Below are positions 1 to 10,244 of a stretch of 64,000 nt of DNA, piece after piece. Made by a program: the position numbers and the translations under genes. How positions within the stretch are numbered: position 1 is the first letter of the stretch; the number at the start of each line of letters is the position of its first letter. A model generated the notes under the pieces. That model was not told where the DNA came from. It made no database searches and saw only the letters and a program-made list of their open reading frames with translations. The stretch is taken from NCBI RefSeq assembly GCF_000189255.1, contig NZ_AEVS01000031.1, positions 1-64,000 on the forward strand. Direction: 5' to 3'. This DNA comes from Vibrio brasiliensis LMG 20546 (lineage in GTDB: Bacteria; Pseudomonadota; Gammaproteobacteria; Enterobacterales; Vibrionaceae).

Positions 1-17
1 TGGAGCTTTTCTTTTAG

Positions 18-1358
18 CTATAGTATTTGCTTCAATACCCGATCTGCTTTCACTCGGGTAATTTTACGCATTAACTTTTGCACTGCGTCTGGGTAGTCTT
101 CAAACTTCTCTAGCTGTCTGTAAGTACAGATCAATTGAGTATGCTGAAGAATATTCTCCACCTCTTTTTCAAACTGAGGTGTTAGGTGGTGGAAGTTGTC
201 CTGGATAAAAATTGCGTTCTCTAAATCCAGCTTCCAAGCTCTTGGATTGAGGTTGTTACCTGTAATCAGCATATAGCGCTTATCTACCCAAATGCCTTTG
301 AGATGGAAGCTATTCTCGTCATGCTTCCATAGATGGATAGATAATTTTCGGCTAGCAATGTTGGCTTCATTTGCTTTAGCAAACTGGCGCAGGTTGCGCT
401 CATAAAGGTACGGCAAGCCGCCAATTGTTTTGAACTCTTCTTCAGGGGAAATGTAGAAATCATTAGCCGTTTTGTCACCAACAACAATCGTTACCTTCAC
501 ACCGCGCTTTAGAGCTTTCTTCACTTCTTTAGCGACGCTACGAGGGAAGTTGAAATAAGGAGTACAGATGAAAATCTCATCCTTAGCTTCAGCCAAAAGG
601 TGGTTGATGCCCTGATTGAGTTTATTGCGCTTCTTACCAACGCCAACAATAGGTGTCACTGCAACCTGGTCTTGAGATACATGCTGTGATTCAAACTGGT
701 AAGCTGATTTCGCTAGTGAAGCACGTAGCTGACGAATCTGAGCTTTAATCTCTTTTGTTTCAGGTTTGCTTGGGCAGGCAAGATCGTTGACTGCCGGATG
801 AGCGACCATTTCGTTTTGAACAAAACTCACCATGCTATCAGCCAGTGATTTGTTGTTCAGCACATGGTAGCGATCAAAGCGGTAGCGATCTTTATAATTA
901 AGGTAGATGTTATTTAAGCTGGCGCCACTGTAGATAACCTGATCATCGACAACAAAACCTTTCAGGTGTAATACACCGAATACTTCACGTCCGCGAACAG
1001 GAATACCGTAAACAGGGATCTTGTGTTGGTATTTCTCCGCAAAGCTCTTATACATAGACGCATTGGTCTCACCCGGCTCGGCTCCAATAAGTCCACGTTG
1101 CGCTCGGTGCCAGTCGACACAGACATTGATGTCTAGCCCTGGGTTACGCTGCTTTGCTTCATAGAGTTCAGTTAGGATCTCTCGGCCAGCTTCATCATCC
1201 TCTAGGTAAAGAGCAACAAGGTAGATTCGTTTACTTGCCTGACGAATCGCTTCGATTAAGCGAGTTCGAAAATCTTTGGCGGCATACAAGGTTTCGAATA
1301 GTGCCGGATCTTGCGCCAAAGTAGGAAGTTGTTCGAATAAATTCCTATTAGTCATCAT
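18..1358 (-). CDS. pssA: CDP-diacylglycerol--serine O-phosphatidyltransferase
   Basis: Makes phosphatidylserine from CDP-diacylglycerol and serine, the committed step to phosphatidylethanolamine, at the inner face of the cytoplasmic membrane. The protein belongs to the phospholipase D superfamily and has two HKD-type motifs: HLKGFVVDDQVIYSGAS in the first half and HLKGIWVDKRYMLITGNN in the second. It matches E. coli PssA along its length, including the conserved DWHRAQRG and NPRAWKLDLENAI stretches. No membrane helix is evident, as expected for this peripheral enzyme. The frame is open 15 codons further to a TTG at 1403, but the ATG pair at 1358/1355 gives the family length (446 aa) and is preferred. 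It is a single-gene unit; the next gene upstream is birA. Confidence 0.95.
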   Translation of the reverse strand: MMTNRNLFEQLPTLAQDPALFETLYAAKDFRTRLIEAIRQASKRIYLVALYLEDDEAGREILTELYEAKQRNPGLDINVCVDWHRAQRGLIGAEPGETNASMYKSFAEKYQHKIPVYGIPVRGREVFGVLHLKGFVVDDQVIYSGASLNNIYLNYKDRYRFDRYHVLNNKSLADSMVSFVQNEMVAHPAVNDLACPSKPETKEIKAQIRQLRASLAKSAYQFESQHVSQDQVAVTPIVGVGKKRNKLNQGINHLLAEAKDEIFICTPYFNFPRSVAKEVKKALKRGVKVTIVVGDKTANDFYISPEEEFKTIGGLPYLYERNLRQFAKANEANIASRKLSIHLWKHDENSFHLKGIWVDKRYMLITGNNLNPRAWKLDLENAIFIQDNFHHLTPQFEKEVENILQHTQLICTYRQLEKFEDYPDAVQKLMRKITRVKADRVLKQIL

Positions 1359-1484
1359 GTTGGATGTGTTGCCTTTACTAAAAGTGGACAGGGATATTAG
1401 CAAAATGTCGAAAAAGTTCCTAGCTACCAGAGCCTAGTTCGAGATTGTTAATTGTAAAAGGTGGTATTTGTGCCAGCTTTTCAT

Positions 1485-2447
1485 TCATATATTTGGTCGA
1501 AGACTAATCTCCCCGCCAATATAACTTTCAAGCCCTTGCGCGGTTTCTAGTAGCACTGCTCCCTGCTCATTGATGCCACGCGCGATGCCCGTTATCTCTC
1601 TTGGTCCCATGATTAGCTTGATAGGTCGGTTGATAAAGTTATCCAGACGGTTCCATCTTGCTACGAATCCGGACATGCCTTTAAGCTCGTAATCGTTGAG
1701 AGCATCATGCAGTGTTTTAATCATAGTGATGGCAAGCTGGTTTCTGTCGATACTCTGGTTGTCCGCCACTTCCTGTAGGCTAGCCCATGGTTGAGTGATA
1801 CCTTCAGTTGTTTCAGACATCATCAGGTTCATACCCATACCAATGACTAAATTAGCTGCTGCGCCGGCTTGACCAGACATCTCAACCAGAATGCCAGCGA
1901 GCTTTCGGTCTTGATAGTAGAGGTCGTTTGGCCATTTTAACTTCACATCATTTAGGCCCATCTGTTCGAGCGCTTCAACGATTGCAACGCCAACAACTAG
2001 GCTGAGCCCCATAGCTGCAGCCATTCCTGAGTCTAAACGCCAGTACATAGACAAGTACAAGTTGGAACCAAATGGAGAAATCCACTCACGACCGCGGCGC
2101 CCACGACCTTTTGCCTGATACTCAGCAAGGCAGACAGAACCAGACTCTAAACTATCGACGCGATCAAGAAGATACTGGTTGGTCGAATCAATGATCGGAA
2201 TAAGCTCAACGGGGGTAGAAAGAGCCTGATTTAAAACATCCTGATCTAAAAGCTGCATTGGCTTAGCTAGCTGGTAGCCTTTGCCCTGAACCCGAAAAAT
2301 ATCGACGCCCCAGTCCTGAATACCTTTAATATGTTTACTGATAGCGGCACGAGATACCCCCAGTTGCTCACCAAGTTCTTCACCAGAGTGAAAGCCGCCC
2401 TGAGAGAGTGTTTTTAGAATCGATAACTTGACCGAATGCTCCTTCAT
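1485..2447 (-). CDS. birA: Bifunctional biotin--[acetyl-CoA-carboxylase] ligase / biotin operon repressor
   Basis: Activates biotin to biotinyl-AMP and attaches it to the lysine of AccB (encoded in this window at 23.3 kb). With bound biotinyl-AMP it represses biotin synthesis genes. The N-terminus is a winged helix (residues about 7-60, with GEQLGVSRAAISKHIKGI), so this is the regulatory form, not a ligase-only enzyme. The catalytic domain shows the biotin-binding GRGRRGREW loop and KWPNDLY. The 320 aa length is normal for the E. coli type. It overlaps the 3' end of murB by 4 nt (ATGA), which indicates translational coupling within a murB-birA operon, an arrangement also known in E. coli. Confidence 0.96.
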   Translation of the reverse strand: MKEHSVKLSILKTLSQGGFHSGEELGEQLGVSRAAISKHIKGIQDWGVDIFRVQGKGYQLAKPMQLLDQDVLNQALSTPVELIPIIDSTNQYLLDRVDSLESGSVCLAEYQAKGRGRRGREWISPFGSNLYLSMYWRLDSGMAAAMGLSLVVGVAIVEALEQMGLNDVKLKWPNDLYYQDRKLAGILVEMSGQAGAAANLVIGMGMNLMMSETTEGITQPWASLQEVADNQSIDRNQLAITMIKTLHDALNDYELKGMSGFVARWNRLDNFINRPIKLIMGPREITGIARGINEQGAVLLETAQGLESYIGGEISLRPNI

Positions 2448-3490
2448 TGTGCTTTCTCCAATATCTCTTGTAGATTGGTTTCTTGTTGTGCACCCATAAA
2501 TCTTACTTCGTGTTCAAGCTCGATTTGGTAACGATTAAAGACTTCAGCGCGAACTTTCGCCGCTAATTGAATCACATCAGCAGCTGTTGCCTTGTCTTTA
2601 TTGACCAGTACGAGAGCCTGCATCGGGTGAACTTGCGCTCCGCCAATGGTGGTGCCTTTGAGCTGGCATTGGTCAATAAGCCATCCCGCGGCGACTTTCA
2701 TGCCACTTTCAGCAGGGTAGGCAACGATATCTGGGAACTGCTGTTTGAGGACGTCAAAATGTGATTGAGGGATCACCGGGTTCTTGAAAAAGCTACCAGC
2801 GTTACCTGTCACGTTTGGGTCTGGAAGTTTCTCCATACGAATCTGGCACACGCGCTCAAAGATATCTTGAGCGGTTGGAGTATTTGGTTCGAGGGATTTT
2901 AGTGGGCCATACTCAATTTGAGGTTGCCATTTTTTAGCTGACTTTAGCCCTACCGCAACAATGACTGCCTTACCATGCAACTCATGCTTGAAGATAGAAT
3001 CCCGATAACCGAATTGACATTCGTCATTAGCAAGACGTTTGATGGCAAAGGTATCGAGACAAAGGATATCGACATACTCACAAATATCTTTCAGCTCGAC
3101 GCCATAAGCGCCGATGTTTTGGATCGGTGCGCTGCCGGCACAGCCCGGGATAAGAGCCAGGTTCTCTAACCCAGAATAACCTTGCTTAACTGACCACTCT
3201 ACCAGTGCAGGCCAATCTTCTCCGCCTGCAATATGAAGATGCCAATGCGTTGCGGACTCAGTGACCTTTTTACCCAGTAGCTTGTTGATTAGCACAACAC
3301 CGTGAAAGTGTTCGGTGAAGAGCATGTTACTGCCTTTGCCGAGCATTAACTTGGGTAATTCTTGCCATTCCCGACTTTGGTAAACCTGCTTAATATCATC
3401 AATGGAGCTGACCTCTATGAGGTAATCACATTGCTGAGAGATAGAGAAGGTGTGGTAAGACTCAAGGTTGGCGCTAGCTGTAATTTGCAT
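2444..3490 (-). CDS. murB: UDP-N-acetylenolpyruvoylglucosamine reductase
   Basis: FAD-dependent reduction of UDP-GlcNAc-enolpyruvate to UDP-N-acetylmuramate, the second committed step of cytoplasmic peptidoglycan precursor synthesis. Visible family signatures are the FAD-binding GKGSNMLF near residue 52, the substrate loop PGCAGSAPIQNIGAYGVE and SGMKVAAGWLIDQCQLKG in the C-terminal domain. At 348 aa it is the longer type I MurB, as in enterobacteria. The start is an ATG; the stop overlaps the birA start in the arrangement ATGA, so the two are almost certainly co-transcribed. Confidence 0.96.
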   Translation of the reverse strand: MQITASANLESYHTFSISQQCDYLIEVSSIDDIKQVYQSREWQELPKLMLGKGSNMLFTEHFHGVVLINKLLGKKVTESATHWHLHIAGGEDWPALVEWSVKQGYSGLENLALIPGCAGSAPIQNIGAYGVELKDICEYVDILCLDTFAIKRLANDECQFGYRDSIFKHELHGKAVIVAVGLKSAKKWQPQIEYGPLKSLEPNTPTAQDIFERVCQIRMEKLPDPNVTGNAGSFFKNPVIPQSHFDVLKQQFPDIVAYPAESGMKVAAGWLIDQCQLKGTTIGGAQVHPMQALVLVNKDKATAADVIQLAAKVRAEVFNRYQIELEHEVRFMGAQQETNLQEILEKAQ

Positions 3491-3549
3491 TGGTTTTATC
3501 GAGTAATCTAAACTGCGAGCATTCTACCTTAATTTGAAGCTTGGTGATA

Positions 3550-3975
3550 ATGAGCTCATTGCATATCGAAGTATTAGACCCTATCAAGTTGCCGCTCGTG
3601 GCTCGTTTATATAAAGCTTATTACCCGTCTGGGAAAGCAAAAAAAGATGAGCTGATAATAGCTGGCTACTCTGACAATCAACTCACCTCGGTAGTGAGGT
3701 TCAGAAGCATAGAGCAATACCGGTTACTAACAGGGATGCTAGTGGCTCCTGAACACAGAGAGAAAGGTTTAGGGCATCAATTGATGACTTATTGTGAGGA
3801 ACAGGTGCTAACCAATCAAGATTTCTGCTTTGCTTATCAGCATCTGGAATCGTTTTACGGTCAGCACGGTTTTCAATTAGTGGAACCACAACAACTGCCT
3901 AACTCATTGAAAAATCTGTTTGAGCGATACAGTCAGACTAAAAAGCTGGTTCCGATGCAATATGTGCCTCATTAA
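3550..3975 (+). CDS. GNAT-family N-acetyltransferase (substrate unknown)
   Basis: A small single-domain GNAT acetyltransferase of 141 aa. The acetyl-CoA binding region is recognisable as LLTGMLVAPEHREKGLGHQLM (a V-x-P-x-x-R-x-x-G-x-G motif A), followed by FCFAYQHLESFYGQHGFQ, the usual C-terminal strand-helix with Tyr and Gly-Phe. The substrate cannot be read from the sequence. In-frame TTG (3541) and GTG (3544) codons precede the ATG chosen here; none has a strong ribosome binding site. It is transcribed divergently from murB and lies 74 bp before a winged-helix regulator on the same strand, so the two may be a unit. Confidence 0.75.
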   Translation: MSSLHIEVLDPIKLPLVARLYKAYYPSGKAKKDELIIAGYSDNQLTSVVRFRSIEQYRLLTGMLVAPEHREKGLGHQLMTYCEEQVLTNQDFCFAYQHLESFYGQHGFQLVEPQQLPNSLKNLFERYSQTKKLVPMQYVPH

Positions 3976-4049
3976 CCAGGCTGGCACCGTAAAGCGTTTG
4001 CTTTATTAATCCGTTGCTCCATAATATTTTTGTGGTTGAGGGAGCAAGC

Positions 4050-4661
4050 ATGAAAAGCGTCGATTTAATCTTAAAGACAATCAAAAAAGATGGAGCTGTA
4101 ACGGCTAAACAGCTTGCTGAGCAACTCAACATGACCACCATGGGAGCTCGCCAGCATTTACAAAGCCTGCAAAAAGACGGCTTTTTGTCTTTTGAGGATT
4201 TAAAAGTAAAAGTAGGGCGCCCAACCCGACACTGGTCTCTGACGCAAAAAGGACATGCTCAATTCGCAGATCGTCATAGTGAGCTCACTATTCAGGTCAT
4301 TGAAGCGGTAGAAAATCTATTTGGTGCAGAAGGTTTACAGAAAGTCGCCGATGAGCGAGAAGCGAAAACTTTGGCCTATTATCAGCGGGAGTTGAGCTCT
4401 TGTTCAGATATTTTCTCTAAGCTCAGCAAGCTGGTGGAACTGCGACAACAAGAAGGTTACATGGCTGAGTTAGAAAAAACTGAACAAGGCTTTGTGCTGA
4501 TAGAGAATCATTGCCCTATATGTAAAGCTGCTAGCCGTTGCCCGAGTTTATGCCAGTCAGAACTTAACGTATTTCAGAGTTTGTTGGGCAAACAGGTAGC
4601 CATTCAACGCACAGAACACATTGTCGAAGGGCAGCGCCGCTGTGTTTATCTCATTACTTAA
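4050..4661 (+). CDS. Winged-helix transcriptional regulator with C-terminal Cys cluster (COG2345 / SufR-like)
   Basis: Predicted DNA-binding regulator of 203 aa. Residues 1-70 form a DeoR/ArsR-like winged helix (VTAKQLAEQLNMTTMGARQH, then the wing GRPTRHWSLTQKGH). The middle is helical. The C-terminus has a conserved cysteine cluster, CPICKAASRCPSLC, followed by SELNVF. Members of this family, such as cyanobacterial SufR, use such cysteines to hold an iron-sulfur cluster, so redox or iron sensing is a reasonable inference, not shown here. The start is the ATG preceded by GAGGGA; the frame is open upstream to a TTG at 4014 but without a ribosome binding site. A perfect 14-bp palindrome lies 47 bp after the stop. 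Confidence 0.8.
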   Translation: MKSVDLILKTIKKDGAVTAKQLAEQLNMTTMGARQHLQSLQKDGFLSFEDLKVKVGRPTRHWSLTQKGHAQFADRHSELTIQVIEAVENLFGAEGLQKVADEREAKTLAYYQRELSSCSDIFSKLSKLVELRQQEGYMAELEKTEQGFVLIENHCPICKAASRCPSLCQSELNVFQSLLGKQVAIQRTEHIVEGQRRCVYLIT

Positions 4662-4707
4662 TCAGGCGATTCAAGCCAAAAAGTGCGCCTCAGCTCCTAT
4701 ATGAGAG

Positions 4708-4721
4708 TCTCAAATTTGAGA
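4708..4721. promoter_or_regulatory. Perfect 14-bp palindrome, possible operator
   Basis: TCTCAAATTTGAGA is self-complementary and lies in the 151-bp gap between the winged-helix regulator and the DUF3135 gene. Its place, roughly 90 bp before the DUF3135 start and just after a regulator gene, would suit an operator, but nothing ties it to a particular protein. Confidence 0.35.
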
Positions 4722-4812
4722 TTGATAGTTCTCGTAGTACGCGAATCTCCCCCCGTTGACCTATCCTTAGATTAGATCGCTAATCACAGGCTTTGCGCGT
4801 CGGGGAGTCATT

Positions 4813-5148
4813 ATGAGTGCACCACTAATCAATCAAACCTTACCTTCTTTTGATGAGTTGATGGAACTCGCTCGAAGTAACCCTGAAGCATTTACCCAAT
4901 TTAAACATGAGATGTGTGAGGAGATGATCCTTTCGGCTTCAGAAGAGATGCAAGAGCGTCTGTGGGCTCAGCAAAGTCATATTGATCGAGTGGTAGGCAG
5001 TTGCAAAAACCCTAATCACGCCAATGTCGTATTAATGCGTGAACTAGTGTCACAAATGGTCAAGTTCCAAGACGTACTTGATGGTGATATTGTTGACTTA
5101 GACGACCAGCCTTCAGCGCAGGTTATTCCTTTGGATGATTGGAGGTAA
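4813..5148 (+). CDS. DUF3135 domain-containing protein
   Basis: A 111-aa soluble protein of unknown function. It has the DUF3135 pattern: an N-terminal PSFDELMELARSNPEAF, a central helix ending in QERLWAQQSHIDRV, then CKNPNHANVVLMRELVSQM. The family is common in Vibrio and other marine gammaproteobacteria and has no assigned role. There is no signal peptide or membrane helix, and the C-terminus is acidic. A GGGGAG ribosome binding site precedes the ATG. It stands alone, with the wzz-like gene 110 bp downstream. Confidence 0.8.
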   Translation: MSAPLINQTLPSFDELMELARSNPEAFTQFKHEMCEEMILSASEEMQERLWAQQSHIDRVVGSCKNPNHANVVLMRELVSQMVKFQDVLDGDIVDLDDQPSAQVIPLDDWR

Positions 5149-5258
5149 TATTCATTCATCTCTAGTGGCAGACTGTGCGTCACTTAAACACTATGGTAAG
5201 CTTTAGTTAGTGCAAAATAGCACCTGCAGTGGTGCTTTACTTAACTAAAGGATTACCA

Positions 5259-6020
5259 GTGAGCGATCAAAATCAAACCCCAATCGCTAATCAGCGATAT
5301 TCTCCTCGCGCCTCTTCTACGTACTACACTAATAATGAAATAGACTTCCGAGAGCTTTTTATTGCGTTATGGGCCGGTAGAGTAATTCTGGTTCTATCTG
5401 TATTAGTTTTCTCGGTAACAGCTGCTATTTATGCAGTGTATAAACCTAATGTTTATCAAGCGGAGGCTAAATTTTTTCTCAGTAATGACTTTTACGGAGT
5501 GAAAGGCATTGTAGAGCAGAGATACTCCGAAAATTTCTTTAGTGGGGAGAATTTTAAGAGAGAGCTTGAACAGCGTACTCAGCACGATAACCTCGAAGAT
5601 GTAAAAATTTCCTATGATTCTCGCTCTCGTATTATTTATATTTCTAATATATCAACTGATCCTGAGTACGCTTATGAGGCAGTACAAACAGTTAGTATGG
5701 CATTAAATGATGTTATAAAGCAGGTGGAATTGAAGAAAGTTAATTTATCGATCAACTCTTTACTGTCGAATCTCGAAATGATTAACTCAGGAAATAGCGA
5801 CGAGTTTTTCGATGAAATATATGCCCAGCAGATTTACAAAAAAATCTTGTTAGAAAATCCAGCTTCTGAGCTTATTCAGGTCATAGATGCACCTGATAAG
5901 CCCACATCTCATATAAAACCTAAACGGGCGCTAATAGTGACTTTAGGCACCTTGTTAGGTGGAATACTTGGTGTTTCTATTATTTTGGTGCGTTTTGCTT
6001 TCCGACGTGAAGACGATTAA
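5259..6020 (+). CDS. Wzz/FepE-type polysaccharide chain-length determinant
   Basis: Inner-membrane polysaccharide co-polymerase of the kind that sets O-antigen or capsule chain length. At 253 aa it has the expected plan: a cytoplasmic N-terminus, a first membrane helix around residues 38-58 (ILVLSVLVFSVTAAIYAVY), the KPNVYQAEAKF start of the periplasmic domain, a coiled periplasmic region, a Pro-containing segment (DAPDKPTSHIKPKR), and a second membrane helix (ALIVTLGTLLGGILGVSIIL) with a basic tail. It is short for the family (often 300 aa or more). The GTG at 5259 is chosen because AAAGGA lies 6 nt before it. It is noticeably A/T-rich next to its neighbours. No wzx, wzy or glycosyltransferase is adjacent; ugd lies beyond groESL. 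Confidence 0.8.
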   Translation: MSDQNQTPIANQRYSPRASSTYYTNNEIDFRELFIALWAGRVILVLSVLVFSVTAAIYAVYKPNVYQAEAKFFLSNDFYGVKGIVEQRYSENFFSGENFKRELEQRTQHDNLEDVKISYDSRSRIIYISNISTDPEYAYEAVQTVSMALNDVIKQVELKKVNLSINSLLSNLEMINSGNSDEFFDEIYAQQIYKKILLENPASELIQVIDAPDKPTSHIKPKRALIVTLGTLLGGILGVSIILVRFAFRREDD

Positions 6021-6121
6021 ATTTCCATGATCATCGGCACCTTACCTGCTTAAATGCAAGTGAGGTGCTGTTGAGCGGGCCATAGTTAGTTTTGTGCTCT
6101 AAATCCCAAAAAAAATTCTTC

Positions 6122-6156
6122 TTCCCCTTGGGTTTATCCAATCTCCCCCTCATATA
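6122..6156 (+). promoter_or_regulatory. Sigma-32 (heat-shock)-like promoter of groESL
   Basis: CCCCTTGGG is followed about 13 nt later by CCCCCTCATATA. This resembles the RpoH consensus (CTTGAA, 13-17 nt, CCCCATnT) and lies about 65 bp before groES, where the heat-shock promoter is expected in gammaproteobacteria. Confidence 0.65.
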
Positions 6157-6219
6157 GATACCACTAGGCTGTGAAAGCCACTTATCAAATCAAACATGGA
6201 AATTCAGGAGAGACGACCG

Positions 6220-6510
6220 ATGAACATTCGTCCATTACACGACCGAGTTATCGTAGAACGCCAAGAAGTTGAATCTAAGTCAGCTGGTGGCATCGTTCTG
6301 ACTGGTTCTGCTGCAGAGAAATCGACTCGCGGCGTTGTACTAGCTGTGGGTAAAGGCCGCATCCTAGAAAACGGTACAGTACTACCGTTGGACGTTAAAG
6401 TTGGCGACACTGTTATCTTCGCTGAAGGCTACGGCACTAAAACTGAAAAAATCGACGGTAAAGAAGTGCTAGTTATGTCTGAAAACGACATCATGGCGAT
6501 CGTTGAGTAA
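6220..6510 (+). CDS. groES: Co-chaperonin GroES
   Basis: The 10-kDa heptameric lid that caps GroEL during ATP-driven protein folding in the cytoplasm. The 96-aa product begins [14 protein letters not shown] and contains the mobile loop [18 protein letters not shown] and the C-terminal [14 protein letters not shown], all diagnostic. The frame opens 8 codons earlier, but the ATG at 6220 follows CAGGAGAG and gives the exact family length. It forms the groESL operon with groEL 75 bp downstream, behind a sigma-32-like promoter. The spacer has a weak TGAGTAA/TTGCTCA hairpin that could tune the ratio of the two products. Confidence 0.98.
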   Translation: MNIRPLHDRVIVERQEVESKSAGGIVLTGSAAEKSTRGVVLAVGKGRILENGTVLPLDVKVGDTVIFAEGYGTKTEKIDGKEVLVMSENDIMAIVE

Positions 6511-6570
6511 TAGCAATCATTGAGTAATTTTTTGCTCAGGTTCAATTTGAAATCATTAAACAGAATTTAG

Positions 6571-8232
<1,662 letters not shown>

Positions 8233-8255
8233 TCGCTTTAGCAGCCTAACATCTA

Positions 8256-8285
8256 AAAACGGAGACTATGGTCTCCGTTTTTGTT
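8256..8285 (+). terminator. Rho-independent terminator of groESL
   Basis: AAAACGGAGAC, a TATG loop, then GTCTCCGTTTT followed by more T residues: an 11-bp perfect stem with a U-tract just after groEL. Confidence 0.9.
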
Positions 8286-8443
8286 TGAGTTAAGTTGTGT
8301 GGTATTTTATGCGCGTTGGCGCAGCGTGTTGGTTTACGCTGTGCTTATTAGTTAATAGATCTAATCTCATTCTTTCGGAACAATAACAGCTCAATACACT
8401 GAGCCCCCATATTTTCCGAGATGGGGTTTAAATGGAGTAAGTT

Positions 8444-9610
8444 GTGAAGATTGCCGTAGCTGGTACAGGGTATGTAGGCCTCTCCAATGCAATGTTACTT
8501 GCGCAAAACCATCAAGTTGTTGCGTTAGATGTTATTGAAAATAAGGTTGAACTCCTAAACCAAAAAATCTCTCCTATTGCTGACGTCGAAATTGAAGACT
8601 TTTTAGCAAATAAATCGATCAACTTTGTTGCGACTACTGATAAGAGAGTTGCTTACGAAGGCGCACGTTTTGTCGTGATTGCGACTCCTACAGATTATGA
8701 TCCTGTGACGAACTATTTTAATACATCTTCTGTCGAATCGGTTATTGAAGACGTTATGGCAATCAACCCAGAAGCAGTCATGGTGATTAAGTCTACAGTC
8801 CCTGTTGGTTACACCGAACGTATTCAGAAGGAATTAGGCTGTAGTAACCTGATGTTCTCACCTGAGTTTCTGAGAGAAGGTAGAGCACTGTACGATAACT
8901 TACACCCATCACGTATTATCGTGGGTGAACAGAGTGAGCGAGCTCAGGAATTTGCTAACCTTTTAGTGGAAGGTGCTGTAAAAGAGAATATTGATGTGCT
9001 TCTGACTAACTCAACTGAAGCTGAAGCCGTCAAGTTGTTCTCTAATACTTATCTAGCGATGCGCGTGGCTTATTTCAATGAGCTTGACTCTTATGCCGAA
9101 GCACATGGTTTGGATACGCGTCAAATTATTCAGGGTGTTGGCTTAGACCCACGTATTGGCAGTCATTACAACAACCCATCATTTGGCTATGGTGGCTACT
9201 GCTTACCTAAAGACACCAAACAGTTATTAGCTAACTACCAGGATGTGCCTAACAATATTGTTGGCGCAATAGTTGATGCTAACCGCACCCGAAAGGATTT
9301 TATCGCTGACTCTATATTGAAACGCGAGCCGCAGGTCGTTGGTATATACCGTCTTATCATGAAATCTGGCTCAGATAACTTCCGAGCATCTTCCATTCAA
9401 GGCATCATGAAGCGACTTAAGGCGAAGGGGATTACAGTTGTAGTTTACGAGCCTGTGCTTGAAGAAGATGAATTCTTCCATTCAGAAGTGATGCGTGATC
9501 TAGAAGCGTTTAAGGTTAAATCTGATGTTATCGTATCTAACCGCATGGCAGAAGAACTGGTAGATGTTGCTGATAAGGTCTATACCCGAGATCTATTTGG
9601 TTCTGATTAA
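8444..9610 (+). CDS. ugd: UDP-glucose 6-dehydrogenase
   Basis: NAD-dependent, two-step oxidation of UDP-glucose to UDP-glucuronate, a precursor for capsule, exopolysaccharide or lipid A modification. The 388-aa length equals that of the short E. coli-type enzyme. Visible features are the N-terminal Rossmann motif [10 protein letters not shown], the conserved [20 protein letters not shown], and the catalytic-cysteine segment [14 protein letters not shown]. The start is a GTG behind GGAG. It is monocistronic, with a terminator right after it. No other sugar-nucleotide gene is adjacent; the closest polysaccharide gene is the wzz-like one on the far side of groESL. Confidence 0.95.
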   Translation: MKIAVAGTGYVGLSNAMLLAQNHQVVALDVIENKVELLNQKISPIADVEIEDFLANKSINFVATTDKRVAYEGARFVVIATPTDYDPVTNYFNTSSVESVIEDVMAINPEAVMVIKSTVPVGYTERIQKELGCSNLMFSPEFLREGRALYDNLHPSRIIVGEQSERAQEFANLLVEGAVKENIDVLLTNSTEAEAVKLFSNTYLAMRVAYFNELDSYAEAHGLDTRQIIQGVGLDPRIGSHYNNPSFGYGGYCLPKDTKQLLANYQDVPNNIVGAIVDANRTRKDFIADSILKREPQVVGIYRLIMKSGSDNFRASSIQGIMKRLKAKGITVVVYEPVLEEDEFFHSEVMRDLEAFKVKSDVIVSNRMAEELVDVADKVYTRDLFGSD

Positions 9611-9615
9611 TTGAT

Positions 9616-9643
9616 AAAAAAGCTCCGTTAGGAGCTTTTTTAT
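9616..9643. terminator. Bidirectional terminator between ugd and the UDG-like gene
   Basis: AAAAAGCTCC, a GTTA loop, then GGAGCTTTTT: a perfect stem with A- and T-runs on both sides, so it can serve the convergent genes. Its right T-run overlaps the stop codon of the minus-strand gene. Confidence 0.9.
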
Positions 9644-10227
9644 TGCCTGTTATGTTGCTTTAGGTGGTTGTGCACATACTCTCGAATAAACGGCACCACC
9701 TCGTCTTCAAACCAAGGATTTTTCCTTAGCCATAACGTATTGCGTGGCGATGGGTGAGGTAACGGTAGATATCTTGGTGCCCAGCGATGCCATTGCTGTA
9801 CGGTTTCTGTCAGTGTCTTAGGCTTGTTGCTGAGATAGTAGTTCTGCGCGTACTGACCGATCAGTAACGTCATACCCACATTAGGCAGCTGGTCCAAAAT
9901 AGATTTATGCCATTGCGGGGCACACTCCTTCCTTGGTGGTAAATCACCGCTGTTACCTTTTCCCGGGTAGCACAGACCCATTGGCATTATCGCGACCTTG
10001 CTGGCGTCGTAAAACGTTTCGCTATCAAGATCTAACCATTCTCTGAGTCGGTTACCACTTGGATCATTCCACGGAATTGATGTTTCATGTACCCGTGTTC
10101 CGGGGGCCTGACCGATAATCAGCAGACTGGCGGATTTGGAAGCCTGAATAATAGGGTTAGCGCCCAGTGGCAGCTCAGGCTCGCATAGCCGACAGGCTCT
10201 GACTTGTTGCAGTAGCTCATCTAACAT
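9640..10227 (-). CDS. Uracil-DNA glycosylase-superfamily protein with Fe-S-type cysteines
   Basis: A 195-aa member of the UDG superfamily, which removes damaged or deaminated bases from DNA. Motif A is read as GQAPGTRVHE (residues 39-48) and motif B as HPSPRN (158-163). Four cysteines, C12-x2-C15 and C86-x15-C102, have nearly the spacing of the [4Fe-4S] ligands in family-4 UDGs (Cys-x2-Cys then Cys-x15-Cys). An iron-sulfur cluster is therefore inferred. Motif A lacks the usual catalytic acid of classical UDGs, so the substrate is uncertain. It lies 17 bp downstream of the hydroxyacid dehydrogenase and is probably co-transcribed with it. Confidence 0.8.
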   Translation of the reverse strand: MLDELLQQVRACRLCEPELPLGANPIIQASKSASLLIIGQAPGTRVHETSIPWNDPSGNRLREWLDLDSETFYDASKVAIMPMGLCYPGKGNSGDLPPRKECAPQWHKSILDQLPNVGMTLLIGQYAQNYYLSNKPKTLTETVQQWHRWAPRYLPLPHPSPRNTLWLRKNPWFEDEVVPFIREYVHNHLKQHNRQ

Positions 10228-10244
10228 TTGTGGTTATCTCTGTT

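Noticed and set aside
5229-5258. Upstream GTG at 5229 as the start of the wzz-like gene
   Set aside because: It adds ten residues without a ribosome binding site, while the GTG at 5259 has AAAGGA at ideal distance.
8310-8330. GGCGCAGCGTGTT upstream of ugd, similar to the ops (RfaH) element
   Set aside because: It lacks the defining GGCGGTAG and is one base shorter; resemblance is too weak, and ugd stands alone rather than heading a long polysaccharide operon.
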